In this document: positions 9,086 to 17,448 of the stretch, in pieces | Layout of the letters: every line of letters starts with the position of its first letter | How positions within the stretch are numbered: position 1 is the stretch's first letter | DNA from: GCA-2731375 sp002731375 | GTDB taxonomy: Bacteria; Pseudomonadota; Alphaproteobacteria; GCA-2731375 | Direction of reading: 5' to 3' | DNA: 64,000 bases | NCBI GenBank assembly: GCA_030752605.1 | Contig: JASMDX010000055.1 | Coordinates: 16,470-80,469, forward strand | Notes under the pieces: model-generated | What the model was told of the DNA's origin: nothing | What the model saw: the letters and a program-made list of their open reading frames with translations, nothing else | Databases searched by the model: none | Made by a program: the position numbers and the translations under genes

Positions 9086-10171
9086 ATGTCTGATGATCTG
9101 CCGCGTTTCGATGGCGCCTGGAGCGGTCCTGAACTGGCGCGGACGCCGGAGAGGTGGACGATTGAGCTGACGCCGGATGAAATCGATGATCTGGACCGAG
9201 CCATCACGGAACTGGAAAAAACGGCGATCGTGGACATCACCAAGGCTGATGCGCCGTTGCCGTATTTGGCATCCCGGCTGGCGGAAATGCGCGAGACTAT
9301 TTTGCATGGCCAGGGCTTCATGTTGATCACGGGTTTCCCTATCGAACGCTATTCCTTGGAACAGGCCGCGCGGGCTTTCTGGGCCGTGGGTGCGCACGTC
9401 GGAGTTGCCGTATCGCAGAACGCCAAGGGGCATGCCCTGGGTCATGTCCGGGATCTGGGCTTTGACCCTAATGTGCCCAGCGCGCGTGGCTATCAATCCA
9501 ACGCCCGGCTGCCCTATCATTGCGATTCCGGCGATATCGTAGCGCTGTTGTCGGTCCGGACGTCAAAGTCGGGCGGACTGTCCAGCCTTGTTTCCTCCCT
9601 CGCCTTGTACAATGCCATGGCCGAACGGCGGCCGGATCTGGCCCGTATCCTGATGCAACCATCATACCGGGACCGCCGGGACGAAATTCCGCAAGGCCGC
9701 AAGCCCTGGTTTCCCATGCCCGTCTTTAATCCCCATGAAGGGCGTTTGTTCACCAATTTCGTCCGCAGCGGCATCCGCAAGGCGCAAAGGTTTGACGAAG
9801 TGCCCCGGATCACCGAACAACAGGAAGAGGCGTTCGACTACCTCGACGCCCTGGCCGATGACCCGGAGTTCCACCTTGATATTACGTTCGGTCCCGGCGA
9901 CATGCAGTTCGTCAGCAATCACAGCATCCTGCATAGCCGCACCGCGTTTGAAGATTGGGGTGAGCCGGAAAAGAGCCGCCATCTGCTACGGCTTTGGCTC
10001 GCCTGCGCCGGAGGGCCGGCATTACCGGCGGTCTATGAGGAACAACAGGGCCTGAATGCTGACGGACGTCCCCTGGGCATCCATTGTCCGGGCGTGGTCC
10101 TAAACGCCGACCTAAAGGTCATGGACGGCGGCGCCGGCGCCTCGGAAACGCGGCTGAAACAGCCCGCCTGA
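9086..10171 (+). CDS. TauD/TfdA-family Fe(II)/2-oxoglutarate-dependent dioxygenase
   Basis: 361 residues. The metal-binding HxD is in LPYHCDSGD and the distal histidine lies in VSNHSILHSRTAF; the 2-oxoglutarate-binding arginine is likely in SRHLLRLW. This is the layout of the TauD/TfdA and gamma-butyrobetaine-hydroxylase-like superfamily. Members hydroxylate diverse small molecules; the substrate is not predictable here. GGGGG lies about 8 nt before the ATG. It is divergent from the UbiD-family gene, with 170 nt between starts. The gene downstream of it is a decayed metallophosphoesterase. Confidence 0.85.
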   Translation: MSDDLPRFDGAWSGPELARTPERWTIELTPDEIDDLDRAITELEKTAIVDITKADAPLPYLASRLAEMRETILHGQGFMLITGFPIERYSLEQAARAFWAVGAHVGVAVSQNAKGHALGHVRDLGFDPNVPSARGYQSNARLPYHCDSGDIVALLSVRTSKSGGLSSLVSSLALYNAMAERRPDLARILMQPSYRDRRDEIPQGRKPWFPMPVFNPHEGRLFTNFVRSGIRKAQRFDEVPRITEQQEEAFDYLDALADDPEFHLDITFGPGDMQFVSNHSILHSRTAFEDWGEPEKSRHLLRLWLACAGGPALPAVYEEQQGLNADGRPLGIHCPGVVLNADLKVMDGGAGASETRLKQPA

Positions 10172-10273
10172 CGAGTACCCTTTCTGAAATTCAGACACAA
10201 CTGTATTGAACCAATGGCGACCGACTAAGCCCAAGACACCTCGGACTTTACCCACCGCAGGCGGGCGGGTTAG

Positions 10274-10730
10274 CACCGTATTGCCATTCGTGCCTTTCAG
10301 ATCATCTTCCTGCTGCACATTTATCCGGCCTGGCTCCTGCTACCCGACCTGCCAGTGGCTGGCGAATTGCAAATCCTGGGCGGCATGGGGCTGATCTTGT
10401 CATCCCTGCTGATCCCGTTCGGAACCCTTTCGAGGGTCTTTTTCGTCAACCAGAGCGTGATCGACCGCCTTATCTGAGCCGGCGGCCTGACCATGGGCTG
10501 GGCCTCATCGCTTCTGGTTTTCACGATCATGCGTGATGCCGCCATGCCGCTGCCGAACATAGCAAGCTGGCAAAAGGAAAGCGCCGTTGCGGTTCCGGGG
10601 TTTGCCACCGCCCAGATTTCCAACCTGCATATCGGCTCCACGATCAAGCGCGACTATGTCCAAGTCGTCGTCGGACGGGTGAACGGGCTGAATCCGGACG
10701 TAATCGCAATGACCGCGATATCGTTGATAA
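10274..10730 (+). pseudogene. Decayed metallophosphoesterase (membrane-anchored YkuE/YaeI-like)
   Basis: One frame (codons at 10298, 10493 and so on) reads like the start of a membrane-anchored calcineurin-like phosphoesterase: a hydrophobic stretch beginning IIFLLHIYPAWLLLPDLP, a second hydrophobic part MGWASSLLVFTIMRDAAM, then AQISNLHIGSTIKRDYVQ, which corresponds to the usual QISDLHxGxTIKRxYV metal site. A TGA at 10475-10477 interrupts it where relatives usually have Trp (TGA for TGG). Near 10713-10717 a one-base loss moves the expected GDIVD into the next frame. The remaining ~200 residues, with the other metal-binding histidines, are gone. Clearly non-functional; the family call rests on the motif read by eye. 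Confidence 0.72.
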
Positions 10731-11168
10731 GGCGATTTATTTCCCCCAGAGGCTTGGGTATTCTGTTTCGCAGCAAGCCAAACGCATCACAAGAGTTTAA
10801 CGTTCCTCGTATGCAATTATGGTAGCGAGCGATTACCAAGATATTAAAATGCTATAATTTCGATCATCATTTTTTAGATGTTTTCATATGATCGAAATTA
10901 GCCTCGACTACTCTATTAAATTATCCATATAACTAATTATATTTAAAGTATTTTTGTATATTTACAGCTTTTATTCATTTCTATTTTTTCCCGTAAGTAC
11001 GGAGATGTCTTTTGATCAGTTCATTATGGAAATTATATTATGCAATGTATTATTTCTCTAAATTGCCCTCTCATGACACAATATGAATAGATTAAGTGCC
11101 GGTTCGGAAAACCTCCTCTGACCGCCAAGTGTCTTTTTCTAGCCCCATAATTCCGCTATGCATTTGCG
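10731..11168. other. AT-rich non-coding stretch before murJ
   Basis: I see no gene here. From about 10,840 to 11,100 the sequence is very AT-rich (some 60-nt lines have only about ten G or C), unlike the rest of the window. It contains one long inverted repeat (10856-10899), listed separately. No strong promoter is obvious for murJ, though the AT-rich sequence could hold one. Together with the decayed phosphoesterase just before it, this looks like a scar of past insertion or decay. Confidence 0.6.
10856..10899. repeat. 12-bp perfect inverted repeat in AT-rich island
   Basis: AATTTCGATCAT (10856-10867) and ATGATCGAAATT (10888-10899) are perfect reverse complements, separated by 20 nt that include a T6 run. 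A stem this long is unlikely by chance at one given place. It could be a terminator-like or cruciform structure, the end of a lost mobile element, or a regulator site. No target duplication or transposase remnant is visible to support the mobile-element idea. Confidence 0.7.
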
Positions 11169-12719
11169 ATGAATTTGTTTCGCGCCTTCGCCACCGTGGG
11201 CGGCTACACCATGGTGAGCCGCATACTTGGCTTTGCACGCGACATCCTGATCGCGGGCATCCTGGGCACGGGGCTCGTGGCGGATGCTTTTTTCGTCGCC
11301 TTCAAGCTGCCGAATTTTTTCCGCCGCCTATTCGCCGAGGGCGCCTTCAACGCGGGTTTCGTGCCGCTTTTTTCGGGTTTATTGACGAACCATGGGCCCG
11401 CGCGGGCCCAGGCCTTCGCCGAGCAGGCATTGAGTTTCCTGTTACTAACCTTGTTTCTCTTCGTCACCCTGGCACAGCTCACCATGCCGTGGCTAATGCA
11501 AGTATTGGCGCCGGGCTTCGTGGACGATCCCGAACGTTTTGATCTGGCCGTAGCCTTCACCCGCATCACCTTCCCCTACCTGCTGTTCATCTCGCTGGTC
11601 TCGCTCATGGGCGGCGTGCTGAATTCTCTGCAGCGTTTCGCCGCCGTGGCCGCAACGCCAGTGTTGTTGAATATCTGCCTGATCGCGGCCATCACCCTGC
11701 TCTCCCCCCACCTGCCCAGTCCGGGGCATGCCCTGGCCTGGGGCGTCGCCGTGGCGGGAGTGGTGCAACTCGTCTGGCTATCCGTGGCTTGCCAGCGGGC
11801 CGGCATGAACCTGCGCCTGCCGCGCCCACGTCTGACACCCAAGATACGCGAGTTGTTGCATCTGATGCTGCCGGCGGCACTTGGCGCCGGCGTGGTGCAG
11901 ATCAACCTGGTGATTGATATTATCCTGGCATCGTTGCTGCCCAAGGGCTCGGTCTCATTCCTGTTTTATGCCGACCGCCTGAACCAACTACCCATCGGCG
12001 TGGTCGGCGTGGCGGTAGGCACGGCCATCCTGCCCCTGCTGTCCCGCCTAGTGGCGCAAAACGACCAACCCGGCGCGCTTCAGGCACTGAACAGGGCTAT
12101 TGAATTGACGCTGTTTCTGGCCCTGCCGGCGATGTTCGCGTTCTTCTTGACGGCGGACGAGTTGATCTTGACCCTGTTTCAGCGCGGCCAGTTCGACGCA
12201 GCTGCCGCCCGCGCCACGGCCTTTGCCTTGACCGCCTATGCCGTGGGACTGCCAGCCTATGTTCTGGTCAAGGTGCTGGGGCCGGCCTTTTTCGCCCGCC
12301 GCGACACCCGCACACCGGTTCTGGTCGGTATCGCGGCCATGCTGGTCAACGTGATCGGGAACCTGATCCTGATGCAGTTTCTGGCCCACGCCGGCCTAGC
12401 GCTGGCCACCGCCATCGCGGCCTGGCTAAATGTGGGCCTTTTATCCTGGATCCTGTACCGTCGGGGCGATCTGGTTCCCGACACACGGTTGATACAGCGT
12501 CTGGGGCGGGCCCTGAGCGCGGCCCTGATCATGGCGCTAGTTCTATGGTGGCTGAAGGATCTTTTGGCGGCGCCGTTCCTTGTGGGCGGCGAAATGCAAC
12601 GCATTCCAGCCCTGGCTGCTCTGGTGGTGGCAGGCATGCTCAGCTATGCCCTGGCCGCCGTGATCCTGCGTGCCGTGCGATGGGACGAGATCAAGGCCCT
12701 ATTGGCACGACGGCGCTAG
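11169..12719 (+). CDS. murJ: Lipid II flippase MurJ (MviN)
   Basis: 516 residues with about 14 membrane helices. The N-terminus MNLFRAFATVGGYTMVSRIL, then GFARDILIAGILGTG and FRRLFAEGAFNAGFVPLFSG, is the hallmark of MurJ, the inner-membrane MOP-superfamily flippase that moves lipid II to the periplasmic face for peptidoglycan synthesis. Charged residues of the central cavity, such as the arginines in SRILGFARD, are present. The gene is followed by an accessory CoA-transferase and desaturase and then trpS; murJ near trpS is common in alphaproteobacteria. No clear ribosome-binding site is seen before this ATG. Confidence 0.95.
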   Translation: MNLFRAFATVGGYTMVSRILGFARDILIAGILGTGLVADAFFVAFKLPNFFRRLFAEGAFNAGFVPLFSGLLTNHGPARAQAFAEQALSFLLLTLFLFVTLAQLTMPWLMQVLAPGFVDDPERFDLAVAFTRITFPYLLFISLVSLMGGVLNSLQRFAAVAATPVLLNICLIAAITLLSPHLPSPGHALAWGVAVAGVVQLVWLSVACQRAGMNLRLPRPRLTPKIRELLHLMLPAALGAGVVQINLVIDIILASLLPKGSVSFLFYADRLNQLPIGVVGVAVGTAILPLLSRLVAQNDQPGALQALNRAIELTLFLALPAMFAFFLTADELILTLFQRGQFDAAAARATAFALTAYAVGLPAYVLVKVLGPAFFARRDTRTPVLVGIAAMLVNVIGNLILMQFLAHAGLALATAIAAWLNVGLLSWILYRRGDLVPDTRLIQRLGRALSAALIMALVLWWLKDLLAAPFLVGGEMQRIPALAALVVAGMLSYALAAVILRAVRWDEIKALLARRR

Positions 12720-12765
12720 ACCGCTATGGATAATTAAACCCTGAAGCATTTTAACGGATGATGAA

Positions 12766-13950
12766 ATGACCGACCGTAAACCGCTTTCTGGCATCAAGGT
12801 ATTCGATGCAACCCAAGGCGTGGCGGGACCCCATGCCACCATGTTGCTGGCCCAACATGGCGCCGATGTCACCAAGGTGGAACCCTTGGACGGTGATTGG
12901 GGCCGCTCGCTGGGCAAGATGTATGGCGATCTATGCGCCCATGCGGTGACCTTCAACCGGGGCAAACGCTCCATCGCCCTGGATCTGAAGTCCGAAGATG
13001 GCCGTGCGGTGGCTCAGAAACTGGCGGCGGAGGCGGATATCGTGGTGGAAAGCTTCCGCCCCGGCGTGATGGCGCGCTTTGGCTTGGGCTACGAGGATAT
13101 AAAGGTGAAGCGGGAGGATGTGATCTATCTTTCCGTTACCGGTTTTGGCCAGGAAGGGCCCTATAGCGATCAGCCAGTCACGGATTCGGTGATCCAGGCC
13201 TTTTCCGGCTGGATGTCGATCAACCGCGATGCCGAAGGCACGCCGCAACGGATCGGCATGATCGCCGTCGACGTGATGACCGGCCTGTATGCCTACCAGG
13301 CCATATCCTCGGCCCTGATCGGACGCATGCGTTTTGGCGAAGGCGCCTATATTGATTGCTCCCTGATGCAATCCGCCGCCGCCTTCCAGGGTGCCAAGGT
13401 GTTGGAATACTTCATCGAGGAGGGCGCACCCCAGGTTCTGTACGTTCCAGTCGGTACCATGAAGACAGCCGATAGCCATATCAACATCACCGCCATGCGC
13501 GACCGCCACTATGTCTCGTTGTGTGAGGTCTTGGGCCTGGAGGAATTGATCGACGACCCGCGCTTCAATACCAGGGACAAGCGGGTGGAACGCGAGGCCG
13601 AATTGATGCCCATGATCCGGGCCGAGTTTCTGAAGAAAACCACCGCCGAATGGTGTGATCTACTGACCGAGGCGGAAGTCATGAATTCAGCCATCTCCGA
13701 TTATGGCGACTATCTCAAGGACGAGCATGTGGCGGCGGTGAATGGCGTCGCCTGGGTCGAACATCCCGAGATGGGCCGCATACCCATCGTCAATATTCCA
13801 GGCATGCCCAAGATCGACAGCGCCGACGAATTGACCGAATGCGCCCATATCGGCCAGCACACCAACACTATCCTAGCCGAGGCCGGCTATGGCGCGGACG
13901 AGATCGCCTCCCTTCTGGCGAGTAACGCCGTTGGGAAGAACAATGCCTGA
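12766..13950 (+). CDS. Class III (CaiB/BaiF-type) CoA-transferase
   Basis: 394 residues. The N-terminal LSGIKVFDATQGVAGPHATM and NRGKRSIALDLKSEDGR are typical of family III CoA-transferases. The catalytic aspartate, which forms the acyl-Asp anhydride in formyl-CoA transferase, is D169 in AVDVMTGLYAYQA. These enzymes move CoA between acids and act as interlocked homodimers. Acyl donor and acceptor are unknown. Its last codons overlap the start of the desaturase-like gene (ATG at 13943, stop at 13948-13950), so the two are translationally coupled. Confidence 0.9.
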   Translation: MTDRKPLSGIKVFDATQGVAGPHATMLLAQHGADVTKVEPLDGDWGRSLGKMYGDLCAHAVTFNRGKRSIALDLKSEDGRAVAQKLAAEADIVVESFRPGVMARFGLGYEDIKVKREDVIYLSVTGFGQEGPYSDQPVTDSVIQAFSGWMSINRDAEGTPQRIGMIAVDVMTGLYAYQAISSALIGRMRFGEGAYIDCSLMQSAAAFQGAKVLEYFIEEGAPQVLYVPVGTMKTADSHINITAMRDRHYVSLCEVLGLEELIDDPRFNTRDKRVEREAELMPMIRAEFLKKTTAEWCDLLTEAEVMNSAISDYGDYLKDEHVAAVNGVAWVEHPEMGRIPIVNIPGMPKIDSADELTECAHIGQHTNTILAEAGYGADEIASLLASNAVGKNNA

Positions 13951-14941
13951 TCCAGATCAGTTGGAGGGTTTACCGCGCCTGGTCTTTGACGTCGTATCGG
14001 CACTGATCAAACCACTGTTCGCCTTCAACCAGCATGATTCCTTTTTATACTGGCCGTTTCTGGCGGCGGCCTTGGTTCTGGCCATGGTGGTCTTTCTGCG
14101 CAACCGCGAAGACGGCGCAACCAACTTTTTCGGGCGTTATTTCAGCCGTGAAATCTGGGGCCATGTCTCGGCCAAGGCCGACTACAAATTCTATTACATC
14201 AACGGCGTGCTGTTTCCCGCCATCTTCGCACCATTGATTCTATCGGGCGCCTGGGTGGGCACGTTGGCAGAAAGCGGGCTAGCCGCGCTGCTTGGCGCCA
14301 GCTCTAAACAAGGCACCGGCACAGGTACAACACTGCTCTACACGGTAGTGTTTTTCCTGGCTTACGATTTTGGCCGCTATATGGCGCATTACGTCCAGCA
14401 CCGCTTTGACGTGCTGTGGCATTTTCACAAGGTGCATCATTCGGCTGAAGTCCTAACCCCGTTCACTGCTTATCGGGTGCATCCGGTGGATTTAATCCTG
14501 ATGTCGTCTTTCCCCGCTTTCGCCACCGGCCTGGTCAACGGCGCCTTCAACTACTGGTCTGGGGGAGCAGCGGGCTTCTATCTGTTCTTTGGCCTGCACG
14601 CGTTGATTTTCATCTACAACTTGATCGGCAACCTGCGTCACAGCCATGTTTGGCTTAGCTTTGGACCGGTTCTAAACCAAATCTTTATCTCGCCGGCCCA
14701 GCATCAGATCCATCACAGCGTCGAAGAACGCCACTGGGGCCAAAACATCGGCTTTGGCCTTGCCTTTTGGGACCGTTTGTTCGGCACTTTGTATGTGCCA
14801 AGGGAACACGAACATTTCGCCATGGGCCTGGGTGACGGTACCGAAGGCCTTTATCACAGCGTCAAGGGCATGTACTGGCAGCCGTTTCGCGATCTTTTTG
14901 GCCAAAGCGGCGATGTCGGCAAGGACAGTCACGGCCTTTGA
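13943..14941 (+). CDS. Sterol desaturase/fatty acid hydroxylase superfamily membrane protein
   Basis: 332 residues with several hydrophobic helices and the eight-histidine signature of the di-iron membrane hydroxylase superfamily: HYVQH, HFHKVHH and a C-terminal QHQIHHSVEERHWGQN. Such enzymes hydroxylate or desaturate lipid chains or sterols at the membrane. GGGAAG sits before the ATG at 13943, inside the end of the CoA-transferase gene. The lipid substrate is unknown. Confidence 0.9.
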   Translation: MPDPDQLEGLPRLVFDVVSALIKPLFAFNQHDSFLYWPFLAAALVLAMVVFLRNREDGATNFFGRYFSREIWGHVSAKADYKFYYINGVLFPAIFAPLILSGAWVGTLAESGLAALLGASSKQGTGTGTTLLYTVVFFLAYDFGRYMAHYVQHRFDVLWHFHKVHHSAEVLTPFTAYRVHPVDLILMSSFPAFATGLVNGAFNYWSGGAAGFYLFFGLHALIFIYNLIGNLRHSHVWLSFGPVLNQIFISPAQHQIHHSVEERHWGQNIGFGLAFWDRLFGTLYVPREHEHFAMGLGDGTEGLYHSVKGMYWQPFRDLFGQSGDVGKDSHGL

Positions 14942-15011
14942 CAAAGCGGCGGTTGACCCTCACGCTCAGCTGGGCAATAACCTGCCATCCATCTTTTAGG
15001 GTCAGAAAACC

Positions 15012-16013
15012 ATGAAGCGAATTTTTTCCGGGGTGCAGCCCACGGGTAACCTGCATTTGGGCAACTACCTGGGCGCTATCCGTAATTTCGCGCGCCTGCA
15101 GGACGATTATGAGTGCATCTACTGCGTCGTCGACATGCACGCCATCACGGTCTGGCAGGACCCAGGCGAGCTACTGGCCAACACCCGTGAAGTCACCTCC
15201 ACCTTTCTGGCCGCCGGGATCGATCCAGCGCGCCATATCATCTTTAATCAGAGCCAGGTGCCGGCGCATGCCGAACTGGCCTGGATTTTCAATTGCGTGG
15301 CGCGCCTGGGCTGGTTGAACCGGATGACACAATTCAAGGAAAAGGCCGGCAAGCACCGGGAGAACGCCTCCGCCGGCCTCTACGTTTACCCCGTGCTCAT
15401 GGCCGCAGACATCTTGGTCTACAAGGCCACGCATGTGCCCGTGGGCGAGGATCAGAAACAGCACTTGGAATTGACCCGGGACGTGGCACAAAAGTTCAAC
15501 AACGATTTCGGCAAAGAGGTCTTTCCCATTGTCGAGCCATTGATCTTTGGCGAAGCCACCCGCGTGATGAGCCTGCGCGATGGCGCCAAGAAAATGTCCA
15601 AATCCGATCCATCGGATTATTCCCGCATCACCATGACCGACGGCCCGGACGAGATCGCTCAGAAAATCCGCAAGGCCAAGACCGATCCCCAACCCCTGCC
15701 CGAAAGCGTCGAAGGTTTCGAAGGCCGGCCCGAGGCCGCTAACCTGATCACCATTTACGCCGCCCTGGCCGATATCACGCCAGAAGATGTATTGGCGGAA
15801 TACGGCGGCAAGCAATTCTTAGGTTTCAAGAAGGTCCTGACGGATGTGGCGGTGGAAAAGCTTGGCCCCGTGGGTTCCGAGATGCAGCGCCTGATGGCCG
15901 ACCCCGGGCATGTGGATGGAGTTCTTAGGGATGGCGCCGAACGGGCCGAAGCCCTGGCCCGCCCGGTCCTGCGCGAGGTTTACGATGCAGTTGGATTCCT
16001 AAACGTTCGTTAA
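15012..16013 (+). CDS. trpS: Tryptophanyl-tRNA synthetase
   Basis: 333 residues, normal bacterial length. The HIGH-type signature is HLGN at 15-18 within SGVQPTGNLHLGNYLGAI, and KMSKS is at 194-198. The enzyme charges tRNA-Trp with tryptophan in the cytoplasm. It follows the desaturase-like gene by 70 nt and reads from the same strand as murJ, so it may be expressed with that group or from its own promoter. Nothing unusual is seen in it. Confidence 0.97.
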   Translation: MKRIFSGVQPTGNLHLGNYLGAIRNFARLQDDYECIYCVVDMHAITVWQDPGELLANTREVTSTFLAAGIDPARHIIFNQSQVPAHAELAWIFNCVARLGWLNRMTQFKEKAGKHRENASAGLYVYPVLMAADILVYKATHVPVGEDQKQHLELTRDVAQKFNNDFGKEVFPIVEPLIFGEATRVMSLRDGAKKMSKSDPSDYSRITMTDGPDEIAQKIRKAKTDPQPLPESVEGFEGRPEAANLITIYAALADITPEDVLAEYGGKQFLGFKKVLTDVAVEKLGPVGSEMQRLMADPGHVDGVLRDGAERAEALARPVLREVYDAVGFLNVR

Positions 16014-16105
16014 GACACGTTAACCACAATTTCATCATTGCATATTATCAGTCTAGCCTGCCCGCGCTCCCTATTTGATCCTGCGCCGGGTGAGAAAGGC
16101 TTTGA

Positions 16106-16448
16106 ATGATGGGCAACGGAAAAAGCACGGGCGAAAAGATCGCGGACGAGATTTTACGAGCTTCGCTGAATGATGATGAACAGCGCGCACCCAAGCTTGA
16201 AAAGCCTGAAAATACCCATTTCCAAAAAAGGCTACGAGGCCAACCAGAAGATATTCGACGAAAACGATGTTGCGGACACAGCCTACATTTTGCGCAGCGG
16301 GGCGATGGATATCCGCACCGGCACCTTCGGCGACAGCCCCAGCGTGCTGACCACGATCAAGGCCATGACAGCACTCTCCACTTATCAAGTTCCATTAACA
16401 TATGGATTTTCCAGACTTTATAGAGGTTTACATTTAAGAATTTTCTAA
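16106..16448 (+). pseudogene. Truncated and frameshifted cyclic-nucleotide-binding domain protein
   Basis: An ATG at 16109 opens a frame reading MGNGKSTGEKIADEILRASL; near 16200-16215 the plausible reading moves to another frame that gives ISKKGYEANQKIFDENDVAD, then TAYILRSGAMDIRTGTFGD and SVLTTIK. This matches the first strands of a CRP-like cNMP-binding domain (usually ...IFxEGDxGDxAYLIxSGxV). The following PGExFGEMAL part with the phosphate-binding arginine is absent, and the frame soon ends. I read it as a dead remnant with one frameshift and a lost 3' half. The region from 16449 to 16549 holds nothing recognisable. Confidence 0.55.
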
Positions 16449-16549
16449 ACATTACTACGGTGAGTACATGCCGCCTGGCATCAAACTACCTCATGACTTG
16501 ACGCGGGGCCGTCCACAATCAAACATGGCTTGGAACAGGGAGGGGCATC

Positions 16550-17362
16550 ATGGCATTCGTCAAAACCGCCGAGGAAATCGCCGCCATCGAAAAAGTTTTA
16601 GCAACGCCGCGCTTCACCGGCGCGCGACGGGCGCATCTGAGTTTTCTAACCACGCCGGAATTTGTCGAACAGGTCCTGCCGCCGGGGCTGGCCCCGGGCG
16701 CGCAACCCATGGTCGCGGTAACGATTGGCGAGTTCGGCTCCAACTGCGTCGGTGACTTTGCCGGGGCTACCATTTCCATACCGGCGCGGTATGGCGCGGT
16801 GGAAGCGGCATACGTGCTGACCATGTTCATGAGCACCGATCACGCCATCGTCTTTGGCCGGGATCTGTTTGGCGAGCCGAAAAAGCAAGCCGTTATCGAA
16901 CTGAAGATAACCGGCAATCAGTTGCACGGCACCGTGGACCGTATGGGCGTACGCTTGATGGATCTGTCGCTTGGTCTGGGCGAGGACACTGGGCCCGCGC
17001 GGAACCAGGGCGCCACCTTCAATATCAAGGCGCAACCGTCCGTGGATGGCCATGGCCTGGAGGCGGATGCGGTTTTGACCATCGCGGAATTCGACAATGA
17101 TTTACGCCTAAACCGCACGGCCCAGGGCACCTTGATCCTGGCCGGCACGGTGCATGATCCGCTGCACGAAATTCCGATACAGGAGGTGGTCGCGGCAAGC
17201 TATATCGAAGGCGACCTGAATGCCCGCGCCCGCGCCATTGGCACCATTCCCGCGGCCGATTTTTTGCCATACGCCCATGGCCGCATGGACTATTGGCCGG
17301 CGCTTGATACGTCGGGCGATACCTTCGGACAAAGGGCCGGCAAGGCCGCCGCAGCCGAATAG
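16550..17362 (+). CDS. Acetoacetate decarboxylase family protein
   Basis: 270 residues. The segment FGRDLFGEPKKQAVIEL contains the paired lysines that in acetoacetate decarboxylase include the Schiff-base lysine and its pKa-lowering neighbour; the preceding YGAVEAAYVLTMFMSTDHA is also family-like. The real reaction may be decarboxylation or another retro-aldol-type step, since many members are not true acetoacetate decarboxylases. GGGAGG precedes the ATG. Convergent with the next gene; a small hairpin without a T-run (17414-17429) lies between. Confidence 0.85.
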   Translation: MAFVKTAEEIAAIEKVLATPRFTGARRAHLSFLTTPEFVEQVLPPGLAPGAQPMVAVTIGEFGSNCVGDFAGATISIPARYGAVEAAYVLTMFMSTDHAIVFGRDLFGEPKKQAVIELKITGNQLHGTVDRMGVRLMDLSLGLGEDTGPARNQGATFNIKAQPSVDGHGLEADAVLTIAEFDNDLRLNRTAQGTLILAGTVHDPLHEIPIQEVVAASYIEGDLNARARAIGTIPAADFLPYAHGRMDYWPALDTSGDTFGQRAGKAAAAE

Positions 17363-17448
17363 CCGAATCGAATTTTCAAATCGACTAAGCTACCCCGTAA
17401 AACTTGCGAAGCGATGTGCTTTAGCACATTGGCGTGAGCGAAAAAAAT

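Noticed and set aside
17414..17429. Terminator between the convergent genes at 17.4 kb
   Set aside because: ATGTGC-TTTA-GCACAT forms a short hairpin, but no T-run follows on either strand.
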